Under the pieces are notes generated by a model. It saw only the letters and a program-made list of their open reading frames with translations. It searched no databases and had not been told where the DNA came from. A DNA stretch of 35,626 nucleotides from Prevotella pallens ATCC 700821. Its GTDB lineage: Bacteria; Bacteroidota; Bacteroidia; Bacteroidales; Bacteroidaceae. The DNA lies in assembly GCF_000220255.1 (NCBI RefSeq), contig NZ_GL982514.1:328098-363723 (forward strand), written 5' to 3'. The translations under genes and the position numbers were made by a program. Shown in pieces: positions 25,945 through 34,920 of the stretch. Numbering within the stretch: position 1 is the first letter of the stretch; each line of letters begins with the position of its first letter.

Positions 25945-26021
25945 GATTCCAGCCGAATCACAAAAGATTCCAACGGAATCACAAAACAAGGAAAGAGGAT
26001 TTTGGAAACAAAATCCTCTTT
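25945..26021. terminator. Two small palindromic repeats and a strong hairpin
   Basis: GATTCCAGCCGAATCACAAAA (25945-25965) is followed directly by GATTCCAACGGAATCACAAAA (25966-25986), each with a GATTCC/GGAATC-like palindrome. AAAGAGGATTTT (25992-26003) then pairs perfectly with AAAATCCTCTTT (26010-26021) around the loop GGAAAC and is followed by TTTTGCG. It looks like a terminator. No gene in 25544-26188 is convincing. Confidence 0.6.
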
Positions 26022-26188
26022 TGCGTTTAAAAATACTCACTTGTAACCTAATTAGTACATTCAGCGGTGTTTACGGTTAATGTTACACTCTGTGCTTAGT
26101 GCTACATACTGAGCCTACAAAATTAGATACCCTTATATTTAGTCTATTCCATAAAGCATATTCCATCAGACTATTGGTTGCTCCCTAT

Positions 26189-27478
26189 TTAATTTCTCAT
26201 GCACCCCAAAGGAATAACTTTAACACCGTCGGGACGTGAGTAAGCCATTACACCGCCTGTTATCACCATAAGCAGGTCTGGCTCACGAAGTCGGATTTGC
26301 TTTTCTTTTGCATTGTATTGCTGGACCAGACGTTTAATTTCTAAAAGATGTTCAGCTCCTTCCTCTATTTCCCTGCTTCCAAGCTTAAACTCAATGAGAG
26401 CATATCTCCCATCTTCTAAATGAAGAACGGCATCTGCTTCTAAATCGTATCGGTCATGATAATAAGAGATATAGCCTCCTAATGCCTGAGAATAAGCCTT
26501 CAAGTCGCGAATACACATACACTCAAAAATAAAGCCAAAGGTCTTCAAGTCCATTAATAATGTTTCTGGAGACATAGATAGGGCTGCAACGGCAATAGAC
26601 GGATCAACAAATTCTCTTTTAACACCCCGACGTATGGCAGATGCCGATCTTACCGCTGGACTCCATGCTTCTATATCTTGTATAACAAAAAGTTTGGTAA
26701 ATGCGTTTATATAATCATTCAAAGTATTTTCTGAACAATTTTCTACATTTGCCCTAATATCCTTCAGCAGACTACTTTTCTTTGCCAATGTTGAAATGTT
26801 TCGTGCGTAAGTGCGCAAAATAAGCTGACTAAGTTTTTCGTTGCGTGTAATTCCATCGATGGTTGAAATGTCAATTCTGCAAAGACTATTGATATAGTCT
26901 TTTGCAACCTGAAGGCGTGCTTTGTCCGTTTTGCGGATCAATGATGCTGGCCATCCACCTCTACAAGCTGCAAAAACTAAGTCCTCCAACTGCATAGGCG
27001 ATGTTATCCCATCAATATCTATAAGAGGATTATCAAATAGGTTTTTCAAAGAAATAGCACCTGATGACTCTTTCGACTCAAACAGACTCATAGGCAACAT
27101 TCCCATAATTGCAATACGCCCCGTCCCTGAATGTCGAATGGCACTTTTGTCTATAGAATTAGAGCCTGTCAAAATAAACTGACCTACGTCATTTCGTTCG
27201 TCTACCACTGTTCGCACAGAATCCCACAAGACAGGCAATTCTTGCCATTCGTCTATCAAGCGAGGTGTTTTGCCTGTCAATAATAAAGATGGTTTGATAG
27301 CTGCGGTAGCAAAATATTGTTCTCGCATATCAGGGTCTTGTAATTTAAGAACACTTGCAGCTTGTTGTGTAGCTGTTGTTGTTTTTCCACACCACTTGGG
27401 ACCTTCTATCAATACCGCACCTGATGAGTCAAGTAGATCGGTAAGCAGACTGTCTACCATTCTTTTGTAATACTCCAT
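26189..27478 (-). CDS. ATP-binding protein, AAA/DUF4143 family
   Basis: Starting at MEYYKRMVDSLL, the 429-residue protein has a P-loop GPKWCGKT at 26-33, PRLIDEWQ as Walker B near 85, FILTGSNS as a sensor-like segment, and a C-terminal nuclease-like region with DLEADAVLHLEDGRYALIEF followed by K, which carries the acidic and lysine residues of a PD-(D/E)XK fold. Its cellular role is unknown. A longer start at 27520 is upstream of the TACTTTTG promoter element at 27496-27503, so 27478 is preferred. It stands alone and is bordered by repeats on both sides. Confidence 0.85.
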   Translation of the reverse strand: MEYYKRMVDSLLTDLLDSSGAVLIEGPKWCGKTTTATQQAASVLKLQDPDMREQYFATAAIKPSLLLTGKTPRLIDEWQELPVLWDSVRTVVDERNDVGQFILTGSNSIDKSAIRHSGTGRIAIMGMLPMSLFESKESSGAISLKNLFDNPLIDIDGITSPMQLEDLVFAACRGGWPASLIRKTDKARLQVAKDYINSLCRIDISTIDGITRNEKLSQLILRTYARNISTLAKKSSLLKDIRANVENCSENTLNDYINAFTKLFVIQDIEAWSPAVRSASAIRRGVKREFVDPSIAVAALSMSPETLLMDLKTFGFIFECMCIRDLKAYSQALGGYISYYHDRYDLEADAVLHLEDGRYALIEFKLGSREIEEGAEHLLEIKRLVQQYNAKEKQIRLREPDLLMVITGGVMAYSRPDGVKVIPLGCMRN

Positions 27479-27495
27479 ATACCAAATATTTTTTG

Positions 27496-27503
27496 CAAAA
27501 GTA
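27496..27503 (-). promoter_or_regulatory. -7 promoter element of the second ATPase gene
   Basis: TACTTTTG on the minus strand fits TAnnTTTG and lies about 18 bases before the ATG at 27478. It lies inside the longer open frame from 27520 and therefore decides the start. Confidence 0.45.
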
Positions 27504-27530
27504 ACGTTTTTTTTCGGCACATAAAAGTTA

Positions 27531-27645
27531 TTGATGCTTTTTGTGCTATTTCATTGAGTGTTTTTGTGGTAAAACGTTGATGCTTTTTGCGCTGTTTTAC
27601 TGAGTGTTTTTGTGGTAAAACGCTGATGTTTTTTGTGCTGTAATA
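27531..27645. repeat. 46-bp tandem repeat, about 2.4 copies
   Basis: The unit TTGATGCTTTTTGTGCTATT and following bases starts at 27531, 27577 and 27623, a constant 46-base period. The first two copies each end in TTTTTGTGGTAAAACG; the third is partial. It sits directly upstream of the ATPase promoter. From here to 28004 no gene is seen; the other features are the right copy of the diverged repeat (from 27674) and a weak hairpin with a T-run near 27890-27910. Confidence 0.8.
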
Positions 27646-28004
27646 TGTTCTTTTGCGTGTTGTTGTTATTTACAAGAAGAACAGCTATATTTATAATGTT
27701 ATTTAGAAATACTTAGTTGTGCTATGTTTCTTACTTTCTATCTCATCTTATTCCTCAAGCGTTTCACCGTAAAAAGCTGATTGTATGGCTATTCTAATAA
27801 GTTAGAACCAACTTCAATAAAATGTATGCTAACAATTCTTGCAGAACGGTATACAAAATAAAATTCCAACAGAATTGCAAATAGGGGAGGGTGGTTTGCT
27901 CTCCTTTTTTGTTTATAATTGTCTATTTGCATTGCTTGTAAGCAGCCTTTGTTGCTCTACCAAGCAATCGAAAAGAATATCTAAATGTATATAAAATATC
28001 TCAG

Positions 28005-28108
28005 ATATCTGTCAGTTTCGTTTCAGATATCTGTCGTGTTCGTTTTATATATCTGTCAGTTTCGTTTTATATATCTGTCAGTTTCGTTTTATATATCTGT
28101 CAGTTTTT
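28005..28108. repeat. 22-bp tandem repeat, about 4.7 copies
   Basis: ATATCTGTCAGTTTCGTTTT-type units start at 28005, 28027, 28049, 28071 and 28093, with a constant 22-base period; the third and fourth copies are identical. It lies about 70 bases upstream of the promoter-like element at 28175-28183. There are no spacers, so it is not a CRISPR array. It may bind a regulator of the genes downstream or be slippage-prone DNA. Confidence 0.85.
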
Positions 28109-28174
28109 CTCTGTATATGTGTTCACGAAATTATTAAAAAATGTAAATGTATCGTGTCATAAAAAATAAATAAT

Positions 28175-28183
28175 TAATTTTGC
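28175..28183 (+). promoter_or_regulatory. -7 promoter element before the small gene and fimbrillin-like gene
   Basis: TAATTTTGC fits TAnnTTTG and lies about 102 bases before the ATG at 28286, leaving a leader with possible TTGTGTA pairing. A -33 element was not assigned. Confidence 0.4.
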
Positions 28184-28285
28184 ATTAAAATTAATGCTTA
28201 TTTATAAAAATTACACAAAAAGTTGTGTATGCCACTATAAATTATGCTATTCAACACAAGATATAACTATATAATTAGAGAAAAT

Positions 28286-28477
28286 ATGAGAGAAAATGGA
28301 TTAACAGTATTAGAAACTATTGTTAAAGGGAAAAAAGAAACTTACCAAACACCATCGTGTACAATTTTTAGCTTGTATCCAGAGTCTATGCTACAGAGTA
28401 GTGTGGGTGCCGAAACTGACAATAAAGATGTTAGCGAAGACGAACACGACCCTTGGAATACAGGACAAGGTAATTAA
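28286..28477 (+). CDS. Small acidic hypothetical protein upstream of the fimbrillin-like gene
   Basis: The 63-residue protein (MRENGLTVLETIVKGKKET) has no signal peptide and ends in a very acidic tail (DNKDVSEDEHDPWNTGQGN). From memory, small proteins with a central YxTPSCTIF-like segment and an acidic tail are found just ahead of surface-protein genes in Prevotella and Bacteroides. I chose ATG 28286 over 28244 because MRENGL begins the more protein-like region. The gene lies 133 bases before the lipoprotein gene and may share its transcript. The function is unknown. Confidence 0.5.
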   Translation: MRENGLTVLETIVKGKKETYQTPSCTIFSLYPESMLQSSVGAETDNKDVSEDEHDPWNTGQGN

Positions 28478-28610
28478 ACGAGTTTATTAACATTTAGCTT
28501 ACCTTACAAATAGTTTAAATGCTACTCAAATTCATATTTAAAGTGGTTGCTTTGTATGACGTTGAGTAAAGTTTAGCTGAAACATTTTAATAGTAATAAA
28601 GATATAAAGA

Positions 28611-30503
28611 ATGAAAAATAGAATTCTTTTGCCACTTATTTGCATGGCAATATCAATTTTTGCAGCATCTTGTTCTTCAGAAGCTGTTGATTATCCAGAA
28701 GAGAAAGAACAAATGATAACGCTCTCTGTATCGGCTGGTACAGAAGACGATGCTTCTACATCGAGAGCCGTACTAGTAGAGAAGGAAGGCAGTACAAGCC
28801 CTTGGAAGTGGGAAGATAGGGACACGTTGATGCTCGTTATAACCAATGCAGGGCAGAAAACTGTTCATAAACTCGCATTGAAGTCTACAAAGCGTGACGG
28901 TCTCAGTGGAGAGTTTGAAGGTCAGGTTCCAGCAAGCCTCATAACAGAAAATAGCACTTACCGCTTTTTCTATATAGGTAAGACCGCTGATGGTAGTGCC
29001 GACAGAACAATTAGCGCAAGTGACCTCTCTGCTGGTAAATTCAATATCGACCTCACTCAGCAGACAGGCGAACTTAAGGATTTGAAGAGGAACTGTGTTT
29101 TAATGGGTACAGGCAAAATTGTTATTTCTGATACAACAAATCCCACTAAGAAAAAGGCAGTTACCGATGGGACTATTAAGTTGAAGAACTTATTTGCTGT
29201 GGCTCACTTTGCTATTACTGCAAACGACGGTACATCACTTACAAAGGTTGGTCTTCGTGGTAAAGGTGTTTACGCTTCAGCTAATGTAGACTTGGGCACT
29301 GGTGCTGTAACAGGTGTTTCAGAGATTGGTACAGAGATTGATCCAGAAGAAAACATCTTCTTCCCAGCAGGTAAAACCGATTTCTATGTAACTTTCGTTC
29401 CAGGTAGTGTTGCTCCATCTTTCGATGGTTATTATGCTGGTTCATATTCGAGTGTGGTTAATGCTATACCAGAGACACGCAATTACGATGCAGATGAGTC
29501 ATTTGTTAAATATAAAGGTAATAAAGCAGCGTTCTCTGTAAGTGACAACCAGCAAGTGGCTATTACAAATGGTAATATGCAATATGTAATGCCTATAGCT
29601 ACCTATACATACGATATGAGAGCCAAGACTCTTGAAGCTAACACGCTCGTTAGATGGAAGAACTCTGTTCCACTTAAGCTTAAGGGAACTCACACAGTAC
29701 ACCCAGGCTACTACCGCTTAGCACCAGAGCAGTGGGAAACGGCTATGCCAAAAAATACAAGAACAGGCGGAACTTACACTTACGATACAGAAACTGTAGA
29801 TGGTAAGGAATATGTTTCTCCAAAGGTCTATCGCTACTTCGACCTTCCATCATGGGGAACTATCAACCATCCTACATTGATCGACAATGAGTTTACTGCT
29901 TCTAACGCAACAGTAGTGAAAAATGCAGACTTTGGTAATAAGCTAACAATTGGTGGAGCAGTAACTCGTACTATGACTTATGACGAGTGGAGTTATCTTA
30001 TGCCTAATACAGAGAATGTATCTTTACCAGTTAATAATAATCGCGTGTGGTCATGGAAAGTTGGTTTAATCACACATAAAAGAGCTAAGTGGGCAAGATG
30101 CTTTATTGACGAAAATGGAAACGGAACACGAGATACAAATCCAGCGGAATTGCGTGGTTATCTCATCTTCCCAGATGCTATGACAATGAATGAAGCAGAA
30201 GCTATATTTACAATAAATAATCCTACAATTGGTAAATGGTCATCTGCAAATAGTAACCCTACTACATTTGCAAAAATTAAGAGTAGCGGTGCTGTGTTTA
30301 TTCCATTATCAGCTTATAGAGCTAAGGGCTTAGCAAAATTGGTACAATGGGGTGATCATGGTAATTATGCTACCTCTCAATATGATGGGACTACAATGCT
30401 TCATCTTAAAATAACTGATAATAATACAGGTTCATTCCTTATGATTGATGCTAAATCTGCACCTGACCAAGGTTGTATGAATCGTTTGGTACAGAACTAT
30501 TAA
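28611..30503 (+). CDS. Fimbrillin-like lipoprotein
   Basis: The 630-residue protein has a lipoprotein signal peptide (MKNRILLPLICMAISIFAA followed by SC at residue 21), so the mature N-terminus is probably lipidated and exported. Residues about 30-320 resemble the Mfa/fimbrillin-like family (MITLSVSAGTEDD, PWKWEDRDTLMLV, FYIGKTADGSAD). The C-terminal half (PGYYRLAPEQWETAM, RTMTYDEWSYLMPN, LRGYLIFPDAMTM, FIPLSAYRAKG) matches a domain common in Bacteroidales surface lipoproteins. It may be a fimbrial or surface-adhesion component. It ends before a strong hairpin at 30544-30598. Confidence 0.8.
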   Translation: MKNRILLPLICMAISIFAASCSSEAVDYPEEKEQMITLSVSAGTEDDASTSRAVLVEKEGSTSPWKWEDRDTLMLVITNAGQKTVHKLALKSTKRDGLSGEFEGQVPASLITENSTYRFFYIGKTADGSADRTISASDLSAGKFNIDLTQQTGELKDLKRNCVLMGTGKIVISDTTNPTKKKAVTDGTIKLKNLFAVAHFAITANDGTSLTKVGLRGKGVYASANVDLGTGAVTGVSEIGTEIDPEENIFFPAGKTDFYVTFVPGSVAPSFDGYYAGSYSSVVNAIPETRNYDADESFVKYKGNKAAFSVSDNQQVAITNGNMQYVMPIATYTYDMRAKTLEANTLVRWKNSVPLKLKGTHTVHPGYYRLAPEQWETAMPKNTRTGGTYTYDTETVDGKEYVSPKVYRYFDLPSWGTINHPTLIDNEFTASNATVVKNADFGNKLTIGGAVTRTMTYDEWSYLMPNTENVSLPVNNNRVWSWKVGLITHKRAKWARCFIDENGNGTRDTNPAELRGYLIFPDAMTMNEAEAIFTINNPTIGKWSSANSNPTTFAKIKSSGAVFIPLSAYRAKGLAKLVQWGDHGNYATSQYDGTTMLHLKITDNNTGSFLMIDAKSAPDQGCMNRLVQNY

Positions 30504-30543
30504 TATTGTTATCCGATAACGTTCGGATAGCATAAAACAAAAG

Positions 30544-30598
30544 TCGGTCGTTATGATTTCTTGTTTGTCTGACAACAGAAAGAAATCGTAACGACCGA
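30544..30598. terminator. Bidirectional terminator hairpin
   Basis: TCGGTCGTTATGATTTCT (30544-30561) pairs with AGAAATCGTAACGACCGA (30581-30598) over 18 bases with one T-G pair. It lies between the convergent genes ending at 30503 and 30635. A smaller TTATCCGA/TCGGATAG hairpin lies at about 30508-30530. Confidence 0.7.
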
Positions 30599-30634
30599 TT
30601 TACGTTAAGCTCTAATACAAGCTATATAGCACAA

Positions 30635-31858
30635 TTAGTTTCCTCTTATAATTCTGCTTTTATGCACATATCCGGTTTTGCCATTGTTTGTAGATACTTT
30701 CCACCATTCGCCATCTGCTTCTAATACACGCACGGGAGTGTCAGAAGGTATGCGCCCAATTATTCGTGCCGATATGCTGCCTTTTTCGCGCATATTGCAA
30801 AAGCCATCAGAGTCGTATATAAAGTGTGTTGCAACCTTATTGTTGCGTCCGTTTGCTGCATCTGTTTGCTGTACAGAACGAATGGCGGCTACAAGTTCTT
30901 TCAGTTTGTTGTTATCATAAAAATTGTGCTTTTTAAGTCGGCTCTCTATATCTGGAAACTGACGAAGAAAATACTCAAGATATTCGAAAGCCTTGCTGCC
31001 ACGAGGTTCAATAATAGCTGCTCGGTTGTTGTTGTCGTAGTCCATCATAAGCGTAACTAAGTAAACCAAACATTGGTCTTTCGTGTCCACATCGTATTCC
31101 AATACATCAAACGTCCACGAAAACGTAGTAACAATTCGTTCAAAGTCTTTAAAATCGTCTCTGTTATTGGCACATTGGTCGTATATCTGTTTTATAAGTC
31201 GTTTTCTAATGCCCCGTTTCTTGTTGTTATAAAACAATATAGCAGAGATAGATGGAATGTCGAAATAACCAGACAGTCGTGCATTTTTCACGGCAATCTC
31301 CATGAGGTCTGGATTACCCTCGTAGTCGAATAAGAAGACAGCTTCAGTTGCGTCGCCTAAGTTTTCTTTAAAATATGGCAGAGCTGTAGAGTCGTTGTTA
31401 AACAACAGTTTGTTGTATGCTGCAATTCTTTTACCAACCCCCGACTCGTTGTCGTAGAGGTATCTTCTTGCGTCTTCTTTGGTTATGTCTCTATCAATCC
31501 ATGGTTGGTAGAACAAATTTTCTACGTCTGGGTATATATATCTGCCCAATTCGTTAATGGTATACTCAGTATCTATCGAATTAATTGGTCTGGCAGTATT
31601 TTTTGGATTTGCAGGCAAATCTATTCCGAACAAATATAAACATTTGTCGTGGAAACTCTGTTGCGATGGTTCTTTATAGCCATTCTCTTTCAGGAACGTT
31701 CTAATAGTTTCGGTTTGCCATTTGTCTTGGTCGAAAGTCTTCTTGTTATTTGTTTTTCTAACAGTAGCTATATTGCAGCAAGTAGAACTATATGTATTGT
31801 TGCAAAGACAAATGCCACAAAGCATTAGCAGTGAGTAAAATTGATTGTTCATATACAA
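30635..31858 (-). CDS. Secreted or periplasmic protein with a C-terminal SH3b domain
   Basis: The 407-residue protein begins with a hydrophobic signal-like segment (NNQFYSLLMLCGICLC). About residues 345-405 form a bacterial SH3 domain: CNMREKGSISARIIGRI, TPVRVLEADGEWWKVS, KTGYVHKSRI. The middle part is not recognised and has several tyrosine- and aspartate-rich segments. SH3b domains often bind peptidoglycan or proteins outside the cytoplasm. ATG at 31852 is an alternative start. The promoter-like TATTTTTGC is at 31883-31891. Confidence 0.75.
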   Translation of the reverse strand: MYMNNQFYSLLMLCGICLCNNTYSSTCCNIATVRKTNNKKTFDQDKWQTETIRTFLKENGYKEPSQQSFHDKCLYLFGIDLPANPKNTARPINSIDTEYTINELGRYIYPDVENLFYQPWIDRDITKEDARRYLYDNESGVGKRIAAYNKLLFNNDSTALPYFKENLGDATEAVFLFDYEGNPDLMEIAVKNARLSGYFDIPSISAILFYNNKKRGIRKRLIKQIYDQCANNRDDFKDFERIVTTFSWTFDVLEYDVDTKDQCLVYLVTLMMDYDNNNRAAIIEPRGSKAFEYLEYFLRQFPDIESRLKKHNFYDNNKLKELVAAIRSVQQTDAANGRNNKVATHFIYDSDGFCNMREKGSISARIIGRIPSDTPVRVLEADGEWWKVSTNNGKTGYVHKSRIIRGN

Positions 31859-31882
31859 TTACACTTTAATTTCTATTCAAAC

Positions 31883-31891
31883 GCAAAAATA
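31883..31891 (-). promoter_or_regulatory. -7 promoter element of the SH3b protein gene
   Basis: TATTTTTGC on the minus strand fits TAnnTTTG and lies about 25-30 bases before the ATG at 31852/31858. Confidence 0.45.
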
Positions 31892-32188
31892 AATATTAAA
31901 GTCCGTTCAACAAAAATATCAGCTAAATATTTATATCGGCACTGCAAAAATAGCATAACGTGAATTCAACAAGCAAGTGCTATAAGCGTAAATGCTTGGT
32001 AGAGTTTGTTTTCACGAAGAATCTTAAGCACTACGGTTGGTTTATCAACTCAAGAATATGATGTTTTTGAACTGATGTTTGCAAATAATTATCCTAATAA
32101 GATAAAAAGTAATATAATATTCTTAACTTTGTAGTGCTAACATAATCTGAAATAGCTAACAAACACATTTCATGCTTTTAGGTGTCTA

Positions 32189-32425
32189 TGGAAACTGAAA
32201 TACGCTACAGATGAAGATGGGAAGAAATTCTCTTCTTTTTAGCTAGAGTATATCAAATATCTCTTTAAAGAAGAAGAGTTACATGAGGAGACAATTGTCC
32301 AGATATCCCGAATAATTGTTGCCCATGCTAAGTCTTACTTGACGACTCTCGATAACTTCGATATATCATTATCTAGGGCTATTTTGGGGACAGATTGCAA
32401 ACAACTAATAATACATGGAAATTAG
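32189..32425 (+). pseudogene. Decayed open reading frame with in-frame stop
   Basis: In 31892-32629, which otherwise holds nothing recognised, one frame reads WKLKYATDEDGKKFSSF, TAG at 32240-32242, and then 60 sense codons beginning LEYIKYLFKEEELHEE and ending at TAG 32423-32425. The residues look protein-like but I cannot assign a family. It could be a remnant of a larger gene with an amber mutation, or chance. Confidence 0.25.
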
Positions 32426-32629
32426 TTTTCCTGTCACTTCTGTCACTCTTCCCTACCAGCTAAAGCGTTAATGCATAGGACTTTGGTGGGAAATGTTAAA
32501 ATGACAGCAAACAAAATAAAAATAGAATTGTAATATATAAAGGTGTAGTTGTAAGTAGAATATAGCACGCTAATCTCACAAATAAAAAAGAAAAAAGTAT
32601 CTATGCAGAAAGGCTGCACTTATGTGTAT

Positions 32630-32637
32630 TACCTTTG
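32630..32637 (+). promoter_or_regulatory. -7 promoter element of the DUF2130 gene
   Basis: TACCTTTG fits TAnnTTTG and lies about 38 bases before the ATG at 32676. Confidence 0.5.
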
Positions 32638-32675
32638 CACACATAACATAAATAATAACTTTAAAGAATAGAATT

Positions 32676-34085
32676 ATGAAAGAACTAAAATGCCCTAAGT
32701 GTGGAAATATCTTCAAGGTAGATGAGGCTGACTATGCTTCTATATTGAACCAGGTTAAGACGAAGGAAATTGAAGCTGAGGTGAAGAGAAGAATGACTGA
32801 GATGGACGAGCGTAACAAGGCAGAATTGGCGTTGGTTACGACAAAGACCGAGCAGACATTCCAAAATAAGTTGTCGGAAAAAGAAAAGGAATTAGGTCAG
32901 AAGGTGGCTGAGATAGAACGACTGAAAGGTGAGAAAGAGAGTGAGCTGTCTCGACAGAAATCGGAGATGAGTGAAGAGATAGCGAAACTCAAAGCACGGT
33001 TAGAAGGGATAGAGTCGCAGAAGACAAGTGAAATGAAAATTGCACTTGCCGAGAAGGAAAAGACTATCAGTGAGTTGAAATCGGAGATTAGTCAGAGTGG
33101 AGACAAACTGCAGTTGGCTGTGATGGGTGAGCGTAACAAGGCGCAGCAGGCAGCACAAGAGAAAGAAAATAAGATTGTGATGCTGCAGAACGAGATAGAG
33201 CAGGAGAGGAGTAAGGCTCAGCTACATGAAGCAGACTTGCAGAAGCAACATGAGAGAGAATTGCGTATGAAGCAAGAGCAGATAGACTATTACAAAGAAC
33301 TGAAATCGAAGATGTCGACAAAGATGGTTGGTGAGACGTTAGAGCAGCATTGTAGTATTGAGTTCGAGCGTTATCTGCGTCCACTGATGCCTAATGCTTA
33401 TTTTGAAAAAGACAATGATGCGAGTGATGGTACGAAGGGCGACTTCATCTTCCGAGATAGTGAAGATGGTACAGAATACCTATCTATTATGTTTGAAATG
33501 AAGAACGAGATGGATACTACTGCCACCAAACATAAGAACGAAGACTTCTTGAAGAAGTTAGATGAGGATAGAAAGAAGAAAGGGTGTGAGTATGCCGTGT
33601 TGGTCAGTTTGTTGGAGGCAGACAGTGAGCTATATAATAGTGGTATTGTGAATAAGAGTCATGTCTACCCGAAGATGTATGTTATTCGCCCACAATTCTT
33701 TGTAACTTTCATCACACTGTTGGTGCAGGCATCAAAGAACTCATTAGAATACAAGAAGCAACTCATCTTAGCACAGAGTAAAGAGGTAGATGTAACGAAC
33801 TTTGAAACAAAGATGGAAGACTTTAAGCAAAAGTTCAGTAGACATTATGAGCTCTATACAAGAAAGTTTGATGATGCGATTAAGGATATAGACGCTACTA
33901 TATCTAAACTTCAAAAGGTGCGCGCAGAGTTGGTTAGTAGTGAAAATAACCTACGTCTTGCTACTCAGGATACAGAAGATCTGACCATTCGTAAACTCAC
34001 CTATAATAACCCAACGATGAAGGCGAAGTTTGATGAGGCTCGGAATACACAGGCGGCAGTAGAAATCACAGACGATGAGGAATAG
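32676..34085 (+). CDS. DUF2130 domain protein
   Basis: The 469-residue protein starts with a single CPKCGNIFKV zinc-ribbon-like motif, then a long coiled coil (about residues 30-215, rich in E, K and Q), then a C-terminal region with KGDFIFRDSEDG and SIMFEMKNEMDTT, the acidic and lysine residues expected of a nuclease-like fold. This architecture fits DUF2130 proteins, widespread and of unknown function, somewhat like RmuC. No membrane segment is seen. It is probably a core or stable gene, as it has its own promoter. Confidence 0.8.
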   Translation: MKELKCPKCGNIFKVDEADYASILNQVKTKEIEAEVKRRMTEMDERNKAELALVTTKTEQTFQNKLSEKEKELGQKVAEIERLKGEKESELSRQKSEMSEEIAKLKARLEGIESQKTSEMKIALAEKEKTISELKSEISQSGDKLQLAVMGERNKAQQAAQEKENKIVMLQNEIEQERSKAQLHEADLQKQHERELRMKQEQIDYYKELKSKMSTKMVGETLEQHCSIEFERYLRPLMPNAYFEKDNDASDGTKGDFIFRDSEDGTEYLSIMFEMKNEMDTTATKHKNEDFLKKLDEDRKKKGCEYAVLVSLLEADSELYNSGIVNKSHVYPKMYVIRPQFFVTFITLLVQASKNSLEYKKQLILAQSKEVDVTNFETKMEDFKQKFSRHYELYTRKFDDAIKDIDATISKLQKVRAELVSSENNLRLATQDTEDLTIRKLTYNNPTMKAKFDEARNTQAAVEITDDEE

Positions 34086-34133
34086 ACGTTGTGTAGTTAC
34101 TGTAGAATCCTTATCTATTAAATACTTGAGAAA

Positions 34134-34337
34134 ATGAAGACATTATCTGTAAGACAGCCATGGGCTTCGCTATTAGTGAGTGGGCTGAAAGACATAGAGA
34201 ATAGAACGTGGGCTCCTAACTATAAGGGCCGAATCTTGATACATGCCTCATCAACGAAGGTTCCAAAGAATTTCGCTGATAGAATTATCTTTGACGTAAA
34301 CAATGAAATAGAGAACGAACAAATGTTAAATAATTGA
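34134..34337 (+). CDS. ASCH domain protein, C-terminally truncated
   Basis: The 67-residue protein starts MKTLSVRQPWASLLVSGLKD and contains IENRTW and GRILIHASS, the start of an ASCH domain (a PUA-like fold, possibly RNA binding). Full-length relatives have about 130-200 residues; this one stops after NEIENEQMLNN. The rest of the domain was not found in the other frames before the next gene, so it may be a broken remnant. Confidence 0.6.
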   Translation: MKTLSVRQPWASLLVSGLKDIENRTWAPNYKGRILIHASSTKVPKNFADRIIFDVNNEIENEQMLNN

Positions 34338-34404
34338 TAGCCCCAAACAATTAAAGAGTATAGAACATAGTAGAACGCAAGTACAACAAAACGGTAATTT
34401 CATA

Positions 34405-34833
34405 ATGAAATATAAACAACATATAGGACTGATTCCCAATGTTTCATATGGAGATTTCGTCCTTGGTTCAAATATCAATATGTATTTAAGCCAAGAGCAT
34501 ACAAAGAAAATGTATGATGAAGCTACATTTTCAAACATTTCTTATTTTTTCAAGAGAGAAGAAATTAATGTGTGGTGTGATACGGATGGTTCAATAAATA
34601 CAATTATATGTTCTTCATATTGTCTATTTCATAATAAGAATCTGATAGGAATGAAGTATACAGATTTCCTTACAGAGTTCTCTAAAGAACCAGATAGTGA
34701 AGATAATATATATGTGTTAGTATCTGGGAAAGGGCAACGGCAACATGTATACGATTTTGAGAAAGATGGGTTGCAGGTTTGGGTTTGGAGAAATAGAATC
34801 CGGACAGTTCTCATTTACAATGCAAATTTATAG
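34405..34833 (+). CDS. Hypothetical protein, possible immunity protein
   Basis: The 142-residue soluble protein begins MKYKQHIGLIPNVSYGDFVL and contains INVWCDTDGSINTIICSS and DGLQVWVWRNRIRTVLIY. I do not recognise the family. Its size, lack of a signal peptide and location next to a TPR protein resemble immunity genes of polymorphic-toxin loci, but no toxin gene is visible nearby, so this is only a guess. Confidence 0.55.
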   Translation: MKYKQHIGLIPNVSYGDFVLGSNINMYLSQEHTKKMYDEATFSNISYFFKREEINVWCDTDGSINTIICSSYCLFHNKNLIGMKYTDFLTEFSKEPDSEDNIYVLVSGKGQRQHVYDFEKDGLQVWVWRNRIRTVLIYNANL

Positions 34834-34920
34834 CCTTTGATAATCGGCACGTTATCCATATAATTGTAACGAGCAATATCCTTATATGGGCCTAATCCCA
34901 ATAAAAGAAAGGGGGAAGTA

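Larger units (their letters stand above)
25647..27841. repeat. Diverged intergenic repeat pair flanking the second ATPase gene
   Basis: AAGAAAAACAGCTAT at 25647-25661 corresponds to AAGAAGAACAGCTAT at 27674-27688, and CAATAGAATATGTGCTAA and following bases at 25788-25814 correspond to 27815-27841. Both pairs are offset by 2027 bases. ATTCCAAC near 25967 and 27863 marks a further match after about 131 bases are lost in the right copy. The gene at 26189-27478 lies between them. Entry covers both copies. Confidence 0.6.

Noticed and set aside
25712..26080. A 122-residue plus-strand frame
   Set aside because: It crosses two small palindromic repeats and a strong hairpin terminator, so it is unlikely to be a gene.
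28005..28108. CRISPR-like array
   Set aside because: The units touch each other without spacers and are only 22 bases long; it is a tandem repeat.
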